From Deltaproteobacteria bacterium (GTDB taxonomy: Bacteria > Desulfobacterota > Binatia > UTPRO1): a stretch of 64,000 bases of DNA. The translations under genes were made by a program, and so were the position numbers. The stretch is taken from contig JACQEO010000075.1 in assembly GCA_016200545.1 (NCBI GenBank), positions 1 to 64,000 of the forward strand, in the 5' to 3' direction. A model generated the notes under the pieces. It searched no databases, was not told where the DNA came from, and worked only from the letters and a program-made list of their open reading frames with translations. Shown here in pieces: positions 36,941 to 44,869 of this stretch; within the stretch, counting starts at the first letter, position 1; every line of letters starts with the position of its first letter.

Positions 36941-37207
36941 TCAGGCGAGCGAGCCGGTGTTGCGGAGCCGGCGCGGGTGCGGATTCACGATGTCTGCGAG
37001 GAGCGTCAGCAGGTCACGTTGCACGCCGGCGTACGCGGGATCGTCCCAGCGGTTCTCGAACTCCCCCGGATCGACGCCGTGGTCGTAGAGCTCGCCGACA
37101 TCCGGCGCTGCCTCGTAGCGTGTGAGCACGTAGCGCGCGGTGGTGATCGTGCGGAGATACACGGTCATCTGCATCTCGTGATCGTTCTCGGTAAGCGTCC
37201 ATTCGCT
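36941..37207 (-). pseudogene. Sulfatase C-terminal fragment
   Basis: The frame reads SEWTLTENDHEMQM near 37205, then TTARYVLTRYE and ends with LYDHGVDPGEFENRWDDPAY plus a short tail, the characteristic C-terminal block (LYDLxxDPxExxNLxxDP) of sulfatases and related arylsulfatase-like enzymes. The catalytic C-x-P-x-R domain and everything upstream are missing, since the adjacent DNA encodes another relic. There is no start codon suited to a functional protein. Confidence 0.6.
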
Positions 37208-37246
37208 CGGCCGAAGCTGAGCGCTTCGCCCTCGACAAGCTGGAAG

Positions 37247-37715
37247 GTGGATCAGGAATCCGGCGCCGTCTCAGGAGCGACCCGGCTCGCTCTTCTCTTG
37301 CTTGCGCTCGCTACGCTCGGCACCGGCCGCGCCATGCTTGCTCGTGTCGCGGGCTGGATACGCCGCTCGAAGCGCTCGCCGGCGCGACCGCTGTCTTCTC
37401 GGGCCGCGTTGTCACGAAGGATGTTCCCGGTGGCCTCATCACCAGCAGCGGGGACCCGGTACGGGTGACGTTCGAGGTCGACCACGTGTGGAAGGGTGCG
37501 ATCGGGCGCTCGACCGTCGTCACGACGGCGCACGCGGTGGGGAGACCTGCGGTTTCTCGTTCGAGGTCAGCCGAACCTATCTCGTCTACGCCTCTGGTTC
37601 GGAAGACGCTCTGCACACGGGGCTCTGCGCGCGGACCACGGAGATTTCTCGCGCCGAGCAAGACCGTGCAGTACTTGGCGAGGGGGCATCGCCGGGTCCT
37701 GATGCCCGACGATGA
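37247..37715 (+). pseudogene. TIMP/netrin-like secreted protein, twice frameshifted
   Basis: Three frames join into one protein: a signal peptide (GATRLALLLLALATLGTG), then after a shift near 37336-37340 CSCRGLDTPLEALAGATAVF and VTFEVDHVWKGAIG, then after a second shift near 37538-37543 (in a GGGG run) CGFSFEVSRTYLVYASG and LHTGLCARTTEISRAEQD. This order (CSC..., VWKG, CGxxFxxGxxYLVYA, T.LC.RT) is a known bacterial family with a TIMP/netrin-like fold. One base per shift would restore it. Its 3' end overlaps the antisense 183-residue gene. Confidence 0.6.
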
Positions 37716-38118
37716 CCGAGGGGTCACGTAATTTGCCGGCTACCTCGGCTTCCGTGGTCGCGATGCCGCGCACGCGCGCACCACGACCGCTGTGACGTGT
37801 CGGCAGCTTCGCCGCAGACGCTCCGCGCGCCTGCCATCGCAGCAACCCGCGCGCGAGGTACGTCGGTTCTAGCCGGAGTGCTTCGCATACGCCGACGAAC
37901 GAAAACGCTTCGTCACCGCCGTCAATGCGGCGAATCCACCGTTCCGCGTCTGCCGCGCCCTTCGAGCCGCGGCGCGAGAGCTGCAGCGCTGCATCGAGGA
38001 GTACGGCCGCGATGAGGCGGCATTCGGGTGATCTCGGTGTCTGGCCGGGCATCGTATCGAACAATTGCGACGGCTGCAGCATCTCGGGCGGCCCGCTGGC
38101 GCCCTTGCGGCGTGCCAT
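37567..38118 (-). CDS. Small unrecognised protein, paralogue of the 11.3-kb gene
   Basis: A 183-residue protein. Residues about 30-100 match the protein at 11251-11676 (RLIAAVLLDAALQLSRRGSK, then FSFVGVCEALRLEPTYLARG), with the same pattern of a hydrophobic helix, polar segment and HTH-like core. The middle contains the 66-bp repeat coding EVAGKLRDPSVIVGHQ. The last 45 residues are Arg/Pro-rich and overlap the antisense netrin-like relic, so the true C-terminus may be shorter. The ATG at 38118 lacks a strong ribosome-binding site. Function unknown. DNA binding is plausible. Confidence 0.5.
   Translation of the reverse strand: MARRKGASGPPEMLQPSQLFDTMPGQTPRSPECRLIAAVLLDAALQLSRRGSKGAADAERWIRRIDGGDEAFSFVGVCEALRLEPTYLARGLLRWQARGASAAKLPTRHSGRGARVRGIATTEAEVAGKLRDPSVIVGHQDPAMPPRQVLHGLARREKSPWSARRAPCAERLPNQRRRRDRFG
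37683..37748 (-). repeat. 66-bp dispersed repeat, copy A
   Basis: This copy, in the minus direction, is about 61 of 66 bases identical to 42863-42928 (plus direction). It contains CCGAGGTAGCCGGC at one end and GGGCATCAGG near the other, and both copies are read in the same frame as EVAG(K/T)LRDPSVIVGHQ. Only two copies are seen in the window. It may be part of a small mobile or gene-family element. Confidence 0.75.
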
Positions 38119-38871
38119 CTGCTACTTCGCCGTGAGCGCGCGGCGCCGCGTTCGCGCAGGGGTGATGCGTTGGCGCCCCGATCGCATCGCCGCCTCCCGA
38201 GCCCACAGCCGGGCGCGATGCGTATGTTCGCCCGCCTCTCGTACGAACCGCTCGACGCTGGGCCGCTCCCAAAGCCGAGGCGTCGCCGGACGCCGGTCTG
38301 GTGTCTGCATGGAACACCTGATGGATGGCTCGAGAAGAGTAAGGAAGGGACGCGCGGAACGCGCTACCGACACGCCGCTCCGCAGAGCCGTGCTCGGGGC
38401 GAATGATCGGTGACGCTGAGCGTACGCCCTGTCGAGCGCGGCACGCAATCGAAATCGCCGCGTAGAAATCCGGTCACTCGCAGGCGCACGTTTCCCGTGG
38501 ACGTGTGACCACGACGGGCGTGCCGTTGTGCCTTTGTGATCCGCCGAAAAGCTGCTGGCGAAAGTTAGGGCGGGCGGTGCACTTCGCGCGATCGACGGTG
38601 AGCGGCGCGCGAGACGGCGCGCGAGTCTCGCTTCACGGCGCGCGGCTGAGCGTGCGCGTGTCGTCGGCGCCCTCCGTACGCTTGCCGATCAGCTCGAGGC
38701 GCGCGTTGACGGGGTAGCAGGGTAGTTTGTGCGGCGGTTCTCGACGGGATATAGGGATCACAGCTTCAGCTCTGCGGTTCGCCCGCGTACGGCTCCCACG
38801 CGCGGACCACGGGGCGGCGCGCACTACGCGCCGCGGCCCTCTCCGAGCCCCCACAGGTGTAGGAGATCTTC
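38119..38871. other. Long gap with no recognised gene
   Basis: This 753-base stretch upstream of the small 68-residue reading frame contains only high-GC open frames without family features or consistent codon use. Several short repeats are present. A possible remnant (PVNARLELIGKRTEGADDTR on the minus strand near 38640-38720) has no family I recognise. The density of neighbouring relics suggests decayed DNA. Confidence 0.5.
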
Positions 38872-39078
38872 ATGGAAAACTCCGTGGAGTTCTCGGACGG
38901 ACAGGTGTTGTTCGATACCGGCGTGAGCGTGGTCTGTCGCGATGGATTGCACGCCGATCGAGTGCACGAGCACCAAGACGCGGAGTCGCCCCTGTCCTTT
39001 CCGCTCGCCCTTTCGGAGAGGCGATTGGCCGATCGGGCTGCCGCCACGCCTTCACCGGCGCGAGAGACGACGGCATGA
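38872..39078 (+). CDS. Small hypothetical protein coupled to GH130 gene
   Basis: A 68-residue reading frame with a good ribosome-binding site (GTAGGAG, eight bases before the ATG) and an ATGA overlap of its stop with the GH130 start at 39075. Such coupling argues for real translation. The sequence (MENSVEFSDGQVLFDTG, then polar) resembles no known family. It may be a short leader or regulatory peptide. Confidence 0.4.
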   Translation: MENSVEFSDGQVLFDTGVSVVCRDGLHADRVHEHQDAESPLSFPLALSERRLADRAAATPSPARETTA

Positions 39079-40028
39079 CTGCGAGCCGCGGCTACGAGAC
39101 GCTCTTTCATCGGCACGGGAACAATCCGATTTTGACCGCGGCGGATTGGCCCTATCCGGCGCATTCCGTGTTCAACGCCGGCGCCACGCGGCTGCAGGAC
39201 GGCACGACGTTGCTGCTCTGCCGGGTGGAGGATCGGCGCGGGCACTCGCACCTGTGTGCGGCCCGCTCGGCCAACGGCGTCGACGGATGGGTGATCGACG
39301 AGGAGCCCACGCTCCGGCCGGACCCGGAGCACTATCCCGAGGAGCTGTGGGGGATCGAGGACCCACGGATCACGTACATCGACGAGCTCGGCACGTACGC
39401 GATCGCCTACACGGCCTTCAGCAAAGGGGGGCCGGGCGTCGCGCTCGCGCTCACCGAGGATTTTCGTCGCTTTCAGCGCCTCGGGCTGGTCATGCAGCCC
39501 GACGACAAAGATGCGGCCCTGCTGCCGCGGCGCATCGATGGCAGCTTCGCGCTTGTGCACCGGCCGATGACGGACTTCGGAGCGCACGTGTGGATCTCGT
39601 TCTCGCCGGATCTCCGCAACTGGGGGAGTCACAAGCTGCTGTTGCAGGCCCGCAAGGGCGGGTGGTGGGACGCGAAGCAGGTCGGGCTCTCGCCGCCGTT
39701 GATCGAGACGCCCCGAGGGTGGCTGATGCTCTATCACGGCATCCGCCACACGCCGGCCGGGTGTCTCTATCACCTCGGCGTCGCGCTTTGCGCGCTCGAC
39801 CAGCCGGAGCGCTGCCTTGCGCGCGGCGATTCGTGGATCTTCGGTCCGGAGGCGCCCTACGAGCGCGCGGGAGACGTCGACAACGTCACGTTTCCCTGCG
39901 GCTCCACGCTCGGCGCCGACGGCGATACGATCAACCTCTACTACGGGGCGGCGGACACCAGCCTGGCGCTGGCAACGGGGAGCATCCGCGAGCTGCTCTC
40001 CTGGCTCGACAAGCACGGGAGCGCGTAG
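39075..40028 (+). CDS. GH130 mannoside phosphorylase / glycosidase
   Basis: A 317-residue five-bladed beta-propeller glycoside hydrolase of family GH130. Typical blocks are present: NPILTAADWPYPAHSVFNAG near the start, WGIEDPRITYIDELGTYAIA (catalytic Asp region), and LSPPLIETPRGWLMLYHGI. GH130 enzymes phosphorolyse beta-1,4- or beta-1,2-mannosides or act as mannosidases. The exact linkage cannot be told. The upstream 68-residue frame overlaps by four bases. The open frame runs further upstream, but family similarity starts at this ATG. Confidence 0.9.
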   Translation: MTASRGYETLFHRHGNNPILTAADWPYPAHSVFNAGATRLQDGTTLLLCRVEDRRGHSHLCAARSANGVDGWVIDEEPTLRPDPEHYPEELWGIEDPRITYIDELGTYAIAYTAFSKGGPGVALALTEDFRRFQRLGLVMQPDDKDAALLPRRIDGSFALVHRPMTDFGAHVWISFSPDLRNWGSHKLLLQARKGGWWDAKQVGLSPPLIETPRGWLMLYHGIRHTPAGCLYHLGVALCALDQPERCLARGDSWIFGPEAPYERAGDVDNVTFPCGSTLGADGDTINLYYGAADTSLALATGSIRELLSWLDKHGSA

Positions 40029-40215
40029 TGGTCGAAGCTACTCCGCCCAGAGCGCGACGGGAGGACGCCATCGCATTGATCGACACGTGAAAGAAAGAAG
40101 GTCACTACCGATGGTCTGCGAGGTAGCGGCGCGCGGTGGCTTGACGGAGGAGACGCCGTCGGGTGCCCCCTGAACGGGCCAGGGCCGGGTTAGCCACGTG
40201 CGTTATCCCCGATCC

Positions 40216-40533
40216 ATGACCAAGTGGGATCTGATCGCCGAGGTCGTGAAACGCTATCCGCGTTTATTCCACTCCGCCGCCGAGGTCGTGGTGAACGGCG
40301 TCTTCGACAGCATGACCGACGCACTGGCGCGCGGCGGGCGTATCGAGATTCGCGGCTTCGGGAGCTTCGTCGTCAAGCATCGGCAGGCGCGCAAGGGCCA
40401 CAACCCCAAGACCGGCGCGCTCGTGCAGGTAGCCGCGAAGTGCGTGCCGTTTTTCAAAGCTGGTAAGGAGCTGAAGCTGCGCGTGGGCGGCAAGCCGGTT
40501 CCCAACATCGCCGGTGAGGCGCGCGACGGGTAG
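40216..40533 (+). CDS. HU/IHF-family DNA-bending protein (IHF-beta-like)
   Basis: A 105-residue protein of the HU/IHF fold that bends DNA and organises the nucleoid. Visible are MTKWDLIAEVVKRYPRL (N-terminal helices), IEIRGFGSFVVKHRQARKG, and the DNA-wrapping beta arm with GHNPKTG (usual GRNPKTG) and VPFFKAGKELK. The C-terminal tail is longer than in IHF-beta. The ATG at 40216 matches the family start. It stands alone, with a 20-codon reading frame just upstream that is probably not real. Confidence 0.9.
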   Translation: MTKWDLIAEVVKRYPRLFHSAAEVVVNGVFDSMTDALARGGRIEIRGFGSFVVKHRQARKGHNPKTGALVQVAAKCVPFFKAGKELKLRVGGKPVPNIAGEARDG

Positions 40534-40639
40534 CAGGCTGCTTCTGAAGACACCCTGCGCGCCTCCCACGGGGAATCAAGGGGGATCTGACGCGCGCACG
40601 CGGGGCGGGCCACCTGATGCCGCGCGTTGCTGTCCGGAT

Positions 40640-40672
40640 TCGTATCAATAAATACGGACTGTCCCCCCGCGA
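40640..40672. repeat. Possible REP/IS200-like element end
   Basis: After the IHF-like gene, TATCAATAAATACGGACTG followed by a run of C on the plus strand resembles the AATA-rich GGGGACAGTC motifs that flank REP-associated tyrosine transposases in deltaproteobacteria-like genomes. No transposase gene is adjacent and no second copy is seen, so this is only a similarity. Confidence 0.3.
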
Positions 40673-40678
40673 CCGGGT

Positions 40679-41257
40679 TCACCCGGGACGGACGGTAGGG
40701 CGTGCGAGGTCGACATGAAGTCGATACCGGCTTCCAAACACATAATCCCAAACCGAGGTGATCACGCCGAACTGGCACGCCGCTCTCGAATGATGATGCA
40801 GCGCATGAAGTCGCTGGCGGTGTTTCAACCACGCCGATTCCGTGTGCCAGTGGTGGACCGCATGGTGAGTGCAGGCGTATCCGAGGTAGCCTGCCGTCAC
40901 TCCGAGCGTGAGGCCTGTCCCCAGCCAAAGATCACTGATCAGGACCGCCGGTACCAATATCAACACGATGATTGCGGTGGCACTGACCGCGGTCGGCGTC
41001 CCGATCAAGGCACGCGGTCGGTTGTGATGTTCCGCGTGCCACCTTCGAAACGGCTCAAGACCATGCAAAATGAAGCGATGCAGGGCATATTCGAGCAGGC
41101 TCCAGCCAATCAGGCCGCTCAGTACTGCTATGACGATATGCGGCCGTTCACCTCGCGGCGCCATGCATAGCAGGAATCCCGAACCGACAATGGCTAGTGG
41201 GTAGACCACAAAGTCGGCAAAGTACGACGCTGTGCTGAGTTCCAGCTTGAAACGCAT
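40679..41257 (-). CDS. Sterol desaturase / fatty acid hydroxylase family protein
   Basis: A 192-residue membrane-bound di-iron enzyme. Four hydrophobic helices and the histidine boxes HRFILH, HAEHHNRP, HHAVHHWH and HALHHH (spread over residues 60-155) give the metal site. It would hydroxylate or desaturate a lipid, sterol or carotenoid. The DNA here is visibly less GC-rich than its surroundings and has a different codon bias, suggesting horizontal acquisition. No partner gene is adjacent. Confidence 0.85.
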   Translation of the reverse strand: MRFKLELSTASYFADFVVYPLAIVGSGFLLCMAPRGERPHIVIAVLSGLIGWSLLEYALHRFILHGLEPFRRWHAEHHNRPRALIGTPTAVSATAIIVLILVPAVLISDLWLGTGLTLGVTAGYLGYACTHHAVHHWHTESAWLKHRQRLHALHHHSRAACQFGVITSVWDYVFGSRYRLHVDLARPTVRPG

Positions 41258-41347
41258 CGGTCACCTCGAGACTCAACTGCCCGGCGTGCTGCTCGTCGGG
41301 ATTATTGGTTGCGTCGTGATAGCGCCACGCCGCCTGGAGGTCGGTGT

Positions 41348-42673
41348 TCACCGGAGAATCTTTCCGCACGAGCTCTCGCCCGTGATCAGCCGGGCGCCGC
41401 GGTTCCAGGAGATGTAGTTCCACGCCCACTGCACGAACACCAACAACCGGTTGTCGAACTCGACCAGATACATCAGATGAATGAAGAGCCAGCTCAGCCA
41501 CGCGAGGTAGCCGCCGAACTCGAACGGGCCGATGTGCGCGACGGCGGCGCCGCGGCCGATGGTCGCCATGCTACCGCGATCGACGTAGTGAAACGCCGGC
41601 AGGCTGCCGCCGCCTCCGAGACGCTGCGTGATCAGGCGCGCCGCGTAACGTCCCTGCTGCATCGCCACCGGCGCCACGCCCGGTAACGGCTTGCCGTCCT
41701 GATGGCTGAAGCTCGCCAGGTCGCCGATGACGATGATCTCGGGATGGCCGGGAACGGTGAGGTCGGGCTCGACCATCACGCGGCCGACGCGGTCGAGCGG
41801 CGCGCCCGCGCCGTCGGCCAACGCCTTGCCGAGCGGCGACGCCTGCACTCCGGCCGCCCAGAGGACGGTGTGCGTCGGGATGCGCTCCGTCGAGTCGCCA
41901 CGACGGAGCGTGACCGCCTCCGGCTCGATGTTCGTGACCAGCACCCCGGTGCGCACCGTCACCCCCAACCGCTGCAGCGCCGCGCTGGCGCTCGCCGCGA
42001 GCTTCGGCGAGTACGGTGGCAGCACGCGCTCGGCGTTCTCGAGCAGCAGGATCTGCGCGTCCGAGGGATTGATCGTCCGGAAGTCGCGCTTGAGCGTGTG
42101 GTTCGCGATCTCACCGAGAGCGCCGGCCAGCTCGACGCCGGTCGGTCCGGCACCGACGATGACGAAGGTCAGCCACGCCCTCCTCCGCGCGGCATCGGGC
42201 TCACGTTCGGCTATCTCGAAGGCCAGCAACACGCGGCGCCGGATCTCGGTCGCGTCTTCGATCCCCTTCAAGCCCGGCGCCAACGGCTCCCATTGGCTGT
42301 TTCCGAAGTAGTGGTGCCGCGCCCCGGTCGCCACGATCAGGCTGTCGTAGGGCACCTCGCCGTCGCTCAGCAGCACGCGCCGGCCGGCCACGTCGATGCT
42401 CGTCACCTCCGCCAGCCACACCTCGGTGTTGCGCTGCCGCTTCAGAACAGAGCGCAGCGGCGACGCGATCTCGCCCGGCGAGAGGCCGCCGGTGGCCACC
42501 TGGTAGAGCAAGGGCTGGAAGAGATGGAAGTTCCGCCGATCGAGGAGTGTGACCTGGACGGGCGCGCGCGCGAGCGCCTGGGCGGCGTACAGCCCGCCGA
42601 AGCCGCCGCCGATGATCACGACACGGTGCGCGCGCGCCGCCGGCTGCCGGTCCGCTGCTGCTGGGTCGCGCAT
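41348..42673 (-). CDS. ndh: Type II NADH dehydrogenase (NDH-2)
   Basis: A 441-residue flavoprotein NADH:quinone oxidoreductase. FAD site GGGFGG (22-27), NADH site VIVGAGPTGVELAG (about 170-183), the conserved LWAAGVQASPLG and IGDLASF near the C-terminal half, and a C-terminal amphipathic membrane-anchor segment (LSWLFIHLMYLVEFDNRLLV). It oxidises NADH and reduces quinone without proton pumping. It sits in a stress-related patch with Hsp20 and a Rieske protein. Its ATG at 42673 is divergent from nothing recognisable. Confidence 0.9.
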   Translation of the reverse strand: MRDPAAADRQPAARAHRVVIIGGGFGGLYAAQALARAPVQVTLLDRRNFHLFQPLLYQVATGGLSPGEIASPLRSVLKRQRNTEVWLAEVTSIDVAGRRVLLSDGEVPYDSLIVATGARHHYFGNSQWEPLAPGLKGIEDATEIRRRVLLAFEIAEREPDAARRRAWLTFVIVGAGPTGVELAGALGEIANHTLKRDFRTINPSDAQILLLENAERVLPPYSPKLAASASAALQRLGVTVRTGVLVTNIEPEAVTLRRGDSTERIPTHTVLWAAGVQASPLGKALADGAGAPLDRVGRVMVEPDLTVPGHPEIIVIGDLASFSHQDGKPLPGVAPVAMQQGRYAARLITQRLGGGGSLPAFHYVDRGSMATIGRGAAVAHIGPFEFGGYLAWLSWLFIHLMYLVEFDNRLLVFVQWAWNYISWNRGARLITGESSCGKILR

Positions 42674-42862
42674 CCTGCCCGTCTATTCTACAAGCGCGAC
42701 GAGCCGAGCACGACTCCTGTGAGAGGCTCGTTCGCGCTCAGCCTATGGTGACCAGGGCGAGAGCGAGCAGCGAGGACGTCTATCCACCTCCCACCTCGCG
42801 GACTGCTCTTGCCGCGGGCCGAGGGGCGGGTCAACGAGGGAGGACGATGGCGTTGTGCGCCA

Positions 42863-42928
42863 CCGAGGTAGCCGGCACACTACGTGACCCCTCGGTCATC
42901 GTCGGGCATCAGGCCCTGACGATGCCCC
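42863..42928 (+). repeat. 66-bp dispersed repeat, copy B
   Basis: Plus-strand counterpart of 37683-37748 (minus), about 61 of 66 bases identical. Here it also falls in a frame reading EVAGTLRDPSVIVGHQ, opening at an ATG at 42847, but no full protein follows before the frame becomes Arg/Ser-rich. It may be the 3' scar of a lost copy of the paralogous gene. Confidence 0.75.
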
Positions 42929-42981
42929 CCGGGGTCCGGGTCCGCTCGTGCCCCTCGAACGCCGGAGCGTCCGCGCGTCGC

Positions 42982-43278
42982 TCAGCTCGCGGCCGTAGTG
43001 CGAGAGGACCGGCCCGACGACGCGGCCGGCGGCGGTCCTCTCCGTCGCCAGAGGCGCGCCGTGGTGCGCCTGACCGACTGCGAGAACAGCTCGAGCTGCC
43101 GTTCACTCTCGTCGGCTGCGGACGACAACTGGCGTTGCGCCGCTTGCGCCACCAGGGCCGTCCCGCCGACCGCGATCAGCGCGGCGGTACGAAACGGTGC
43201 AATGATCATCGTGGCCGTGTCGGCGACGGACGCACGAATCCCGGTGCCGGCAGTCCCCCTCTTCTCGTTCTCGGCCAT
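42982..43278 (-). CDS. Small membrane-associated hypothetical protein
   Basis: A 98-residue protein. Residues about 20-45 form one hydrophobic helix (TATMIIAPFRTAALIAVGGTA), followed by a charged, Ser/Arg-rich C-terminus. The ATG at 43278 has GAGAGGTG upstream, a good ribosome-binding site. I do not recognise the family. It lies between NDH-2 and the Hsp20/Usp relics. Confidence 0.5.
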   Translation of the reverse strand: MAENEKRGTAGTGIRASVADTATMIIAPFRTAALIAVGGTALVAQAAQRQLSSAADESERQLELFSQSVRRTTARLWRRRGPPPAASSGRSSRTTAAS

Positions 43279-43373
43279 GACACACCTCTCCCTCGACCGC
43301 TCGCTCAGCGAGGCGATCGGCGCAGCGCGGACCCAGCGCGACATTGCGCCCGTCAGGGCGCCAGCGTCACCTC

Positions 43374-43700
43374 CGTTCGTTCCCTACGGTGAACACGTGA
43401 TGATCGCTGCGACTCGCTCGTCGCCACGTCGGACGATCACCGCGTGAACTCGTCGCAGGGTCCGTTGTCGCAGCTCCAGCCACTCGGATCCGCAGCGACA
43501 GATCCGAGTGATCGCCGCCACGCGCGAGTGCGCAGCCGCGATCCAAGTGGACGCGAATCTCCCGCCGCGTGCCCCACCGCTCACGGGCGGCACGGTCATT
43601 CGAGAACGGCGGCAACATCGCGACGTCCACGTGCGCAGTCGGCTCAGAGGACATGCGCGTCGTCTCCGCCCCGGCTCGTGCGCTCGCAATCGACGCTAAA
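43374..43700 (-). pseudogene. Universal stress protein-like relic
   Basis: Across several frames on the minus strand pieces of a UspA-like protein can be read: AFSVDCERT near the start (43700), EPTAHVDVAMLPP, then VIVRRGDERVAAIITCSP and FTVGNERR near 43375. The usual G-x2-G-x9-G-S/T ATP motif is not intact and no single frame is open. The identification is by pattern only and is uncertain. The setting beside Hsp20 and NDH-2 fits a stress gene cluster. Confidence 0.3.
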
Positions 43701-43761
43701 GGCTGCGGCCGAACAATCACCGAATTTCAACTACGAACGGCATTGACTCCACGCTGTTTTC

Positions 43762-44180
43762 TCAGTTGTTGTACGCAACCTCGACCCTAACTGCCTTGGC
43801 TTCAGGCAGCTTCGCGATCGTTACTTCAAGCACGCCGTCCTTGTACGCGGCCTTGATCGCGTCGTGACCTACATCACTCGGAAGCCTGAAGTGCCGATGG
43901 ATGCGGCCGTAATGGCGTTCTGCGCGATGAACCTGCGCGTCCTTGGCCCATGCGGGCTCGTTGCGCTCGGCGTTGATCACCAGCGTCTCGTCCTCGACCT
44001 TCACTTCGAGCGAGTCGCTCTTCAAGCCGGGCAGCTCGATGCTGAAGCGATAGCCGTCATGATCTTCGACCACATCGACTGGCGGCGAAATAGGCTCGAA
44101 CTCGCCTGCCCATTAAAGAGACCGTTCACCCTGTCCAACAGTCCGCCATTCGCCAAACGATCATAAAGCAACAGGTCCAT
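43762..44180 (-). pseudogene. Hsp20/alpha-crystallin small heat-shock protein, frameshifted
   Basis: From the ATG at 44180 the frame reads MDLLLYDRLANGGLLDRVNG, then shifts near 44107-44112 (GGG run, one G missing) into EFEPISPPVDVVED and DGYRFSIELPGLKSDSLEV, continuing the whole alpha-crystallin domain to IAKLPEAKAVRVEV (stop 43762). The conserved VEDETLVINAE and GVLEVTI blocks are present. With one inserted G the gene is complete. The downstream part could also be translated from a GTG at 44073. Assembly error is plausible. Confidence 0.7.
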
Positions 44181-44445
44181 TTTGCTCACTTTTCCGCTCG
44201 TGAAGTCCACGAGCTTTTACGCTGCTTGCTGCAACTCCAACATAAGCACGAACTGCGGATCGGCAAGGCGCTCCATCTGCTCGGGGAGCGCGAAGAACCA
44301 GCCGCGGCTGAGCCGCGGGCGAGCCGCTACCGGGACCGTTGTGCTAAGGATGACAGCGCGCGCTGAGGATCGGAGAATCGCCAACCGTCGCCGAAGCTCC
44401 ACCTCCTGCGGTGGGACGCAGGGCGCAGCGATTCGGGAGGAGAAC

Positions 44446-44757
44446 ATGATGGGACAGTACGTGAAAGCAGGCGCGGCTGCCGAGATGAGTCCGGGACAGG
44501 GTAAGCTCGTCGAGCTGCAGGGAAAGAAGATCGCCCTTTTCAACGTCGACGGTGCCTTCTATGCCATTGACGATACCTGCACGCACCGGGGCGGGCCGCT
44601 GTCGGAAGGCGAGTGCGAGGGGACCGAGGTGACCTGTCCGTGGCACGGCGCCATCTTCGATCTGCGCACCGGCGAGGTGATCGGCGGTCCGGCAAAGACG
44701 AAGGTCGCATGCTACCCGGTACGGGTGTCCGGAGCGGACGTCGAGATCGAGGTCTGA
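44446..44757 (+). CDS. Rieske-type [2Fe-2S] ferredoxin
   Basis: A 103-residue small Rieske protein. The cluster ligands are Cys45 and His47 in CTHRGGPL and Cys64 and His67 in CPWHGAIFDL. It would carry electrons for a dioxygenase or serve a redox role. GGAGG precedes the ATG at 44446 (MM start). There is no partner oxygenase in the window. The protein resembles NirD-type and ring-dioxygenase ferredoxins, and the longer open frame upstream has no family match. Confidence 0.88.
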   Translation: MMGQYVKAGAAAEMSPGQGKLVELQGKKIALFNVDGAFYAIDDTCTHRGGPLSEGECEGTEVTCPWHGAIFDLRTGEVIGGPAKTKVACYPVRVSGADVEIEV

Positions 44758-44869
44758 GTTCTCCGAGGAGCGCAGCCTCCGTGCGGGGTCGTCCCTACCT
44801 CTTGGTACCGACCGCCAAGAACCTGAGCGCGACGCCCCCGACGCCGGCGAAGCGGAAACACATCGGCGA

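Noticed and set aside
38633..38854. Minus-strand frame with PVNARLELIGKRTEGADD
   Set aside because: It has some protein-like look, but no family, no start and no context, so no gene was called.
40111..40173. 20-codon open frame just upstream of the IHF-like gene
   Set aside because: A ribosome-binding-like AAGG is present, but length and lack of family do not support a gene.
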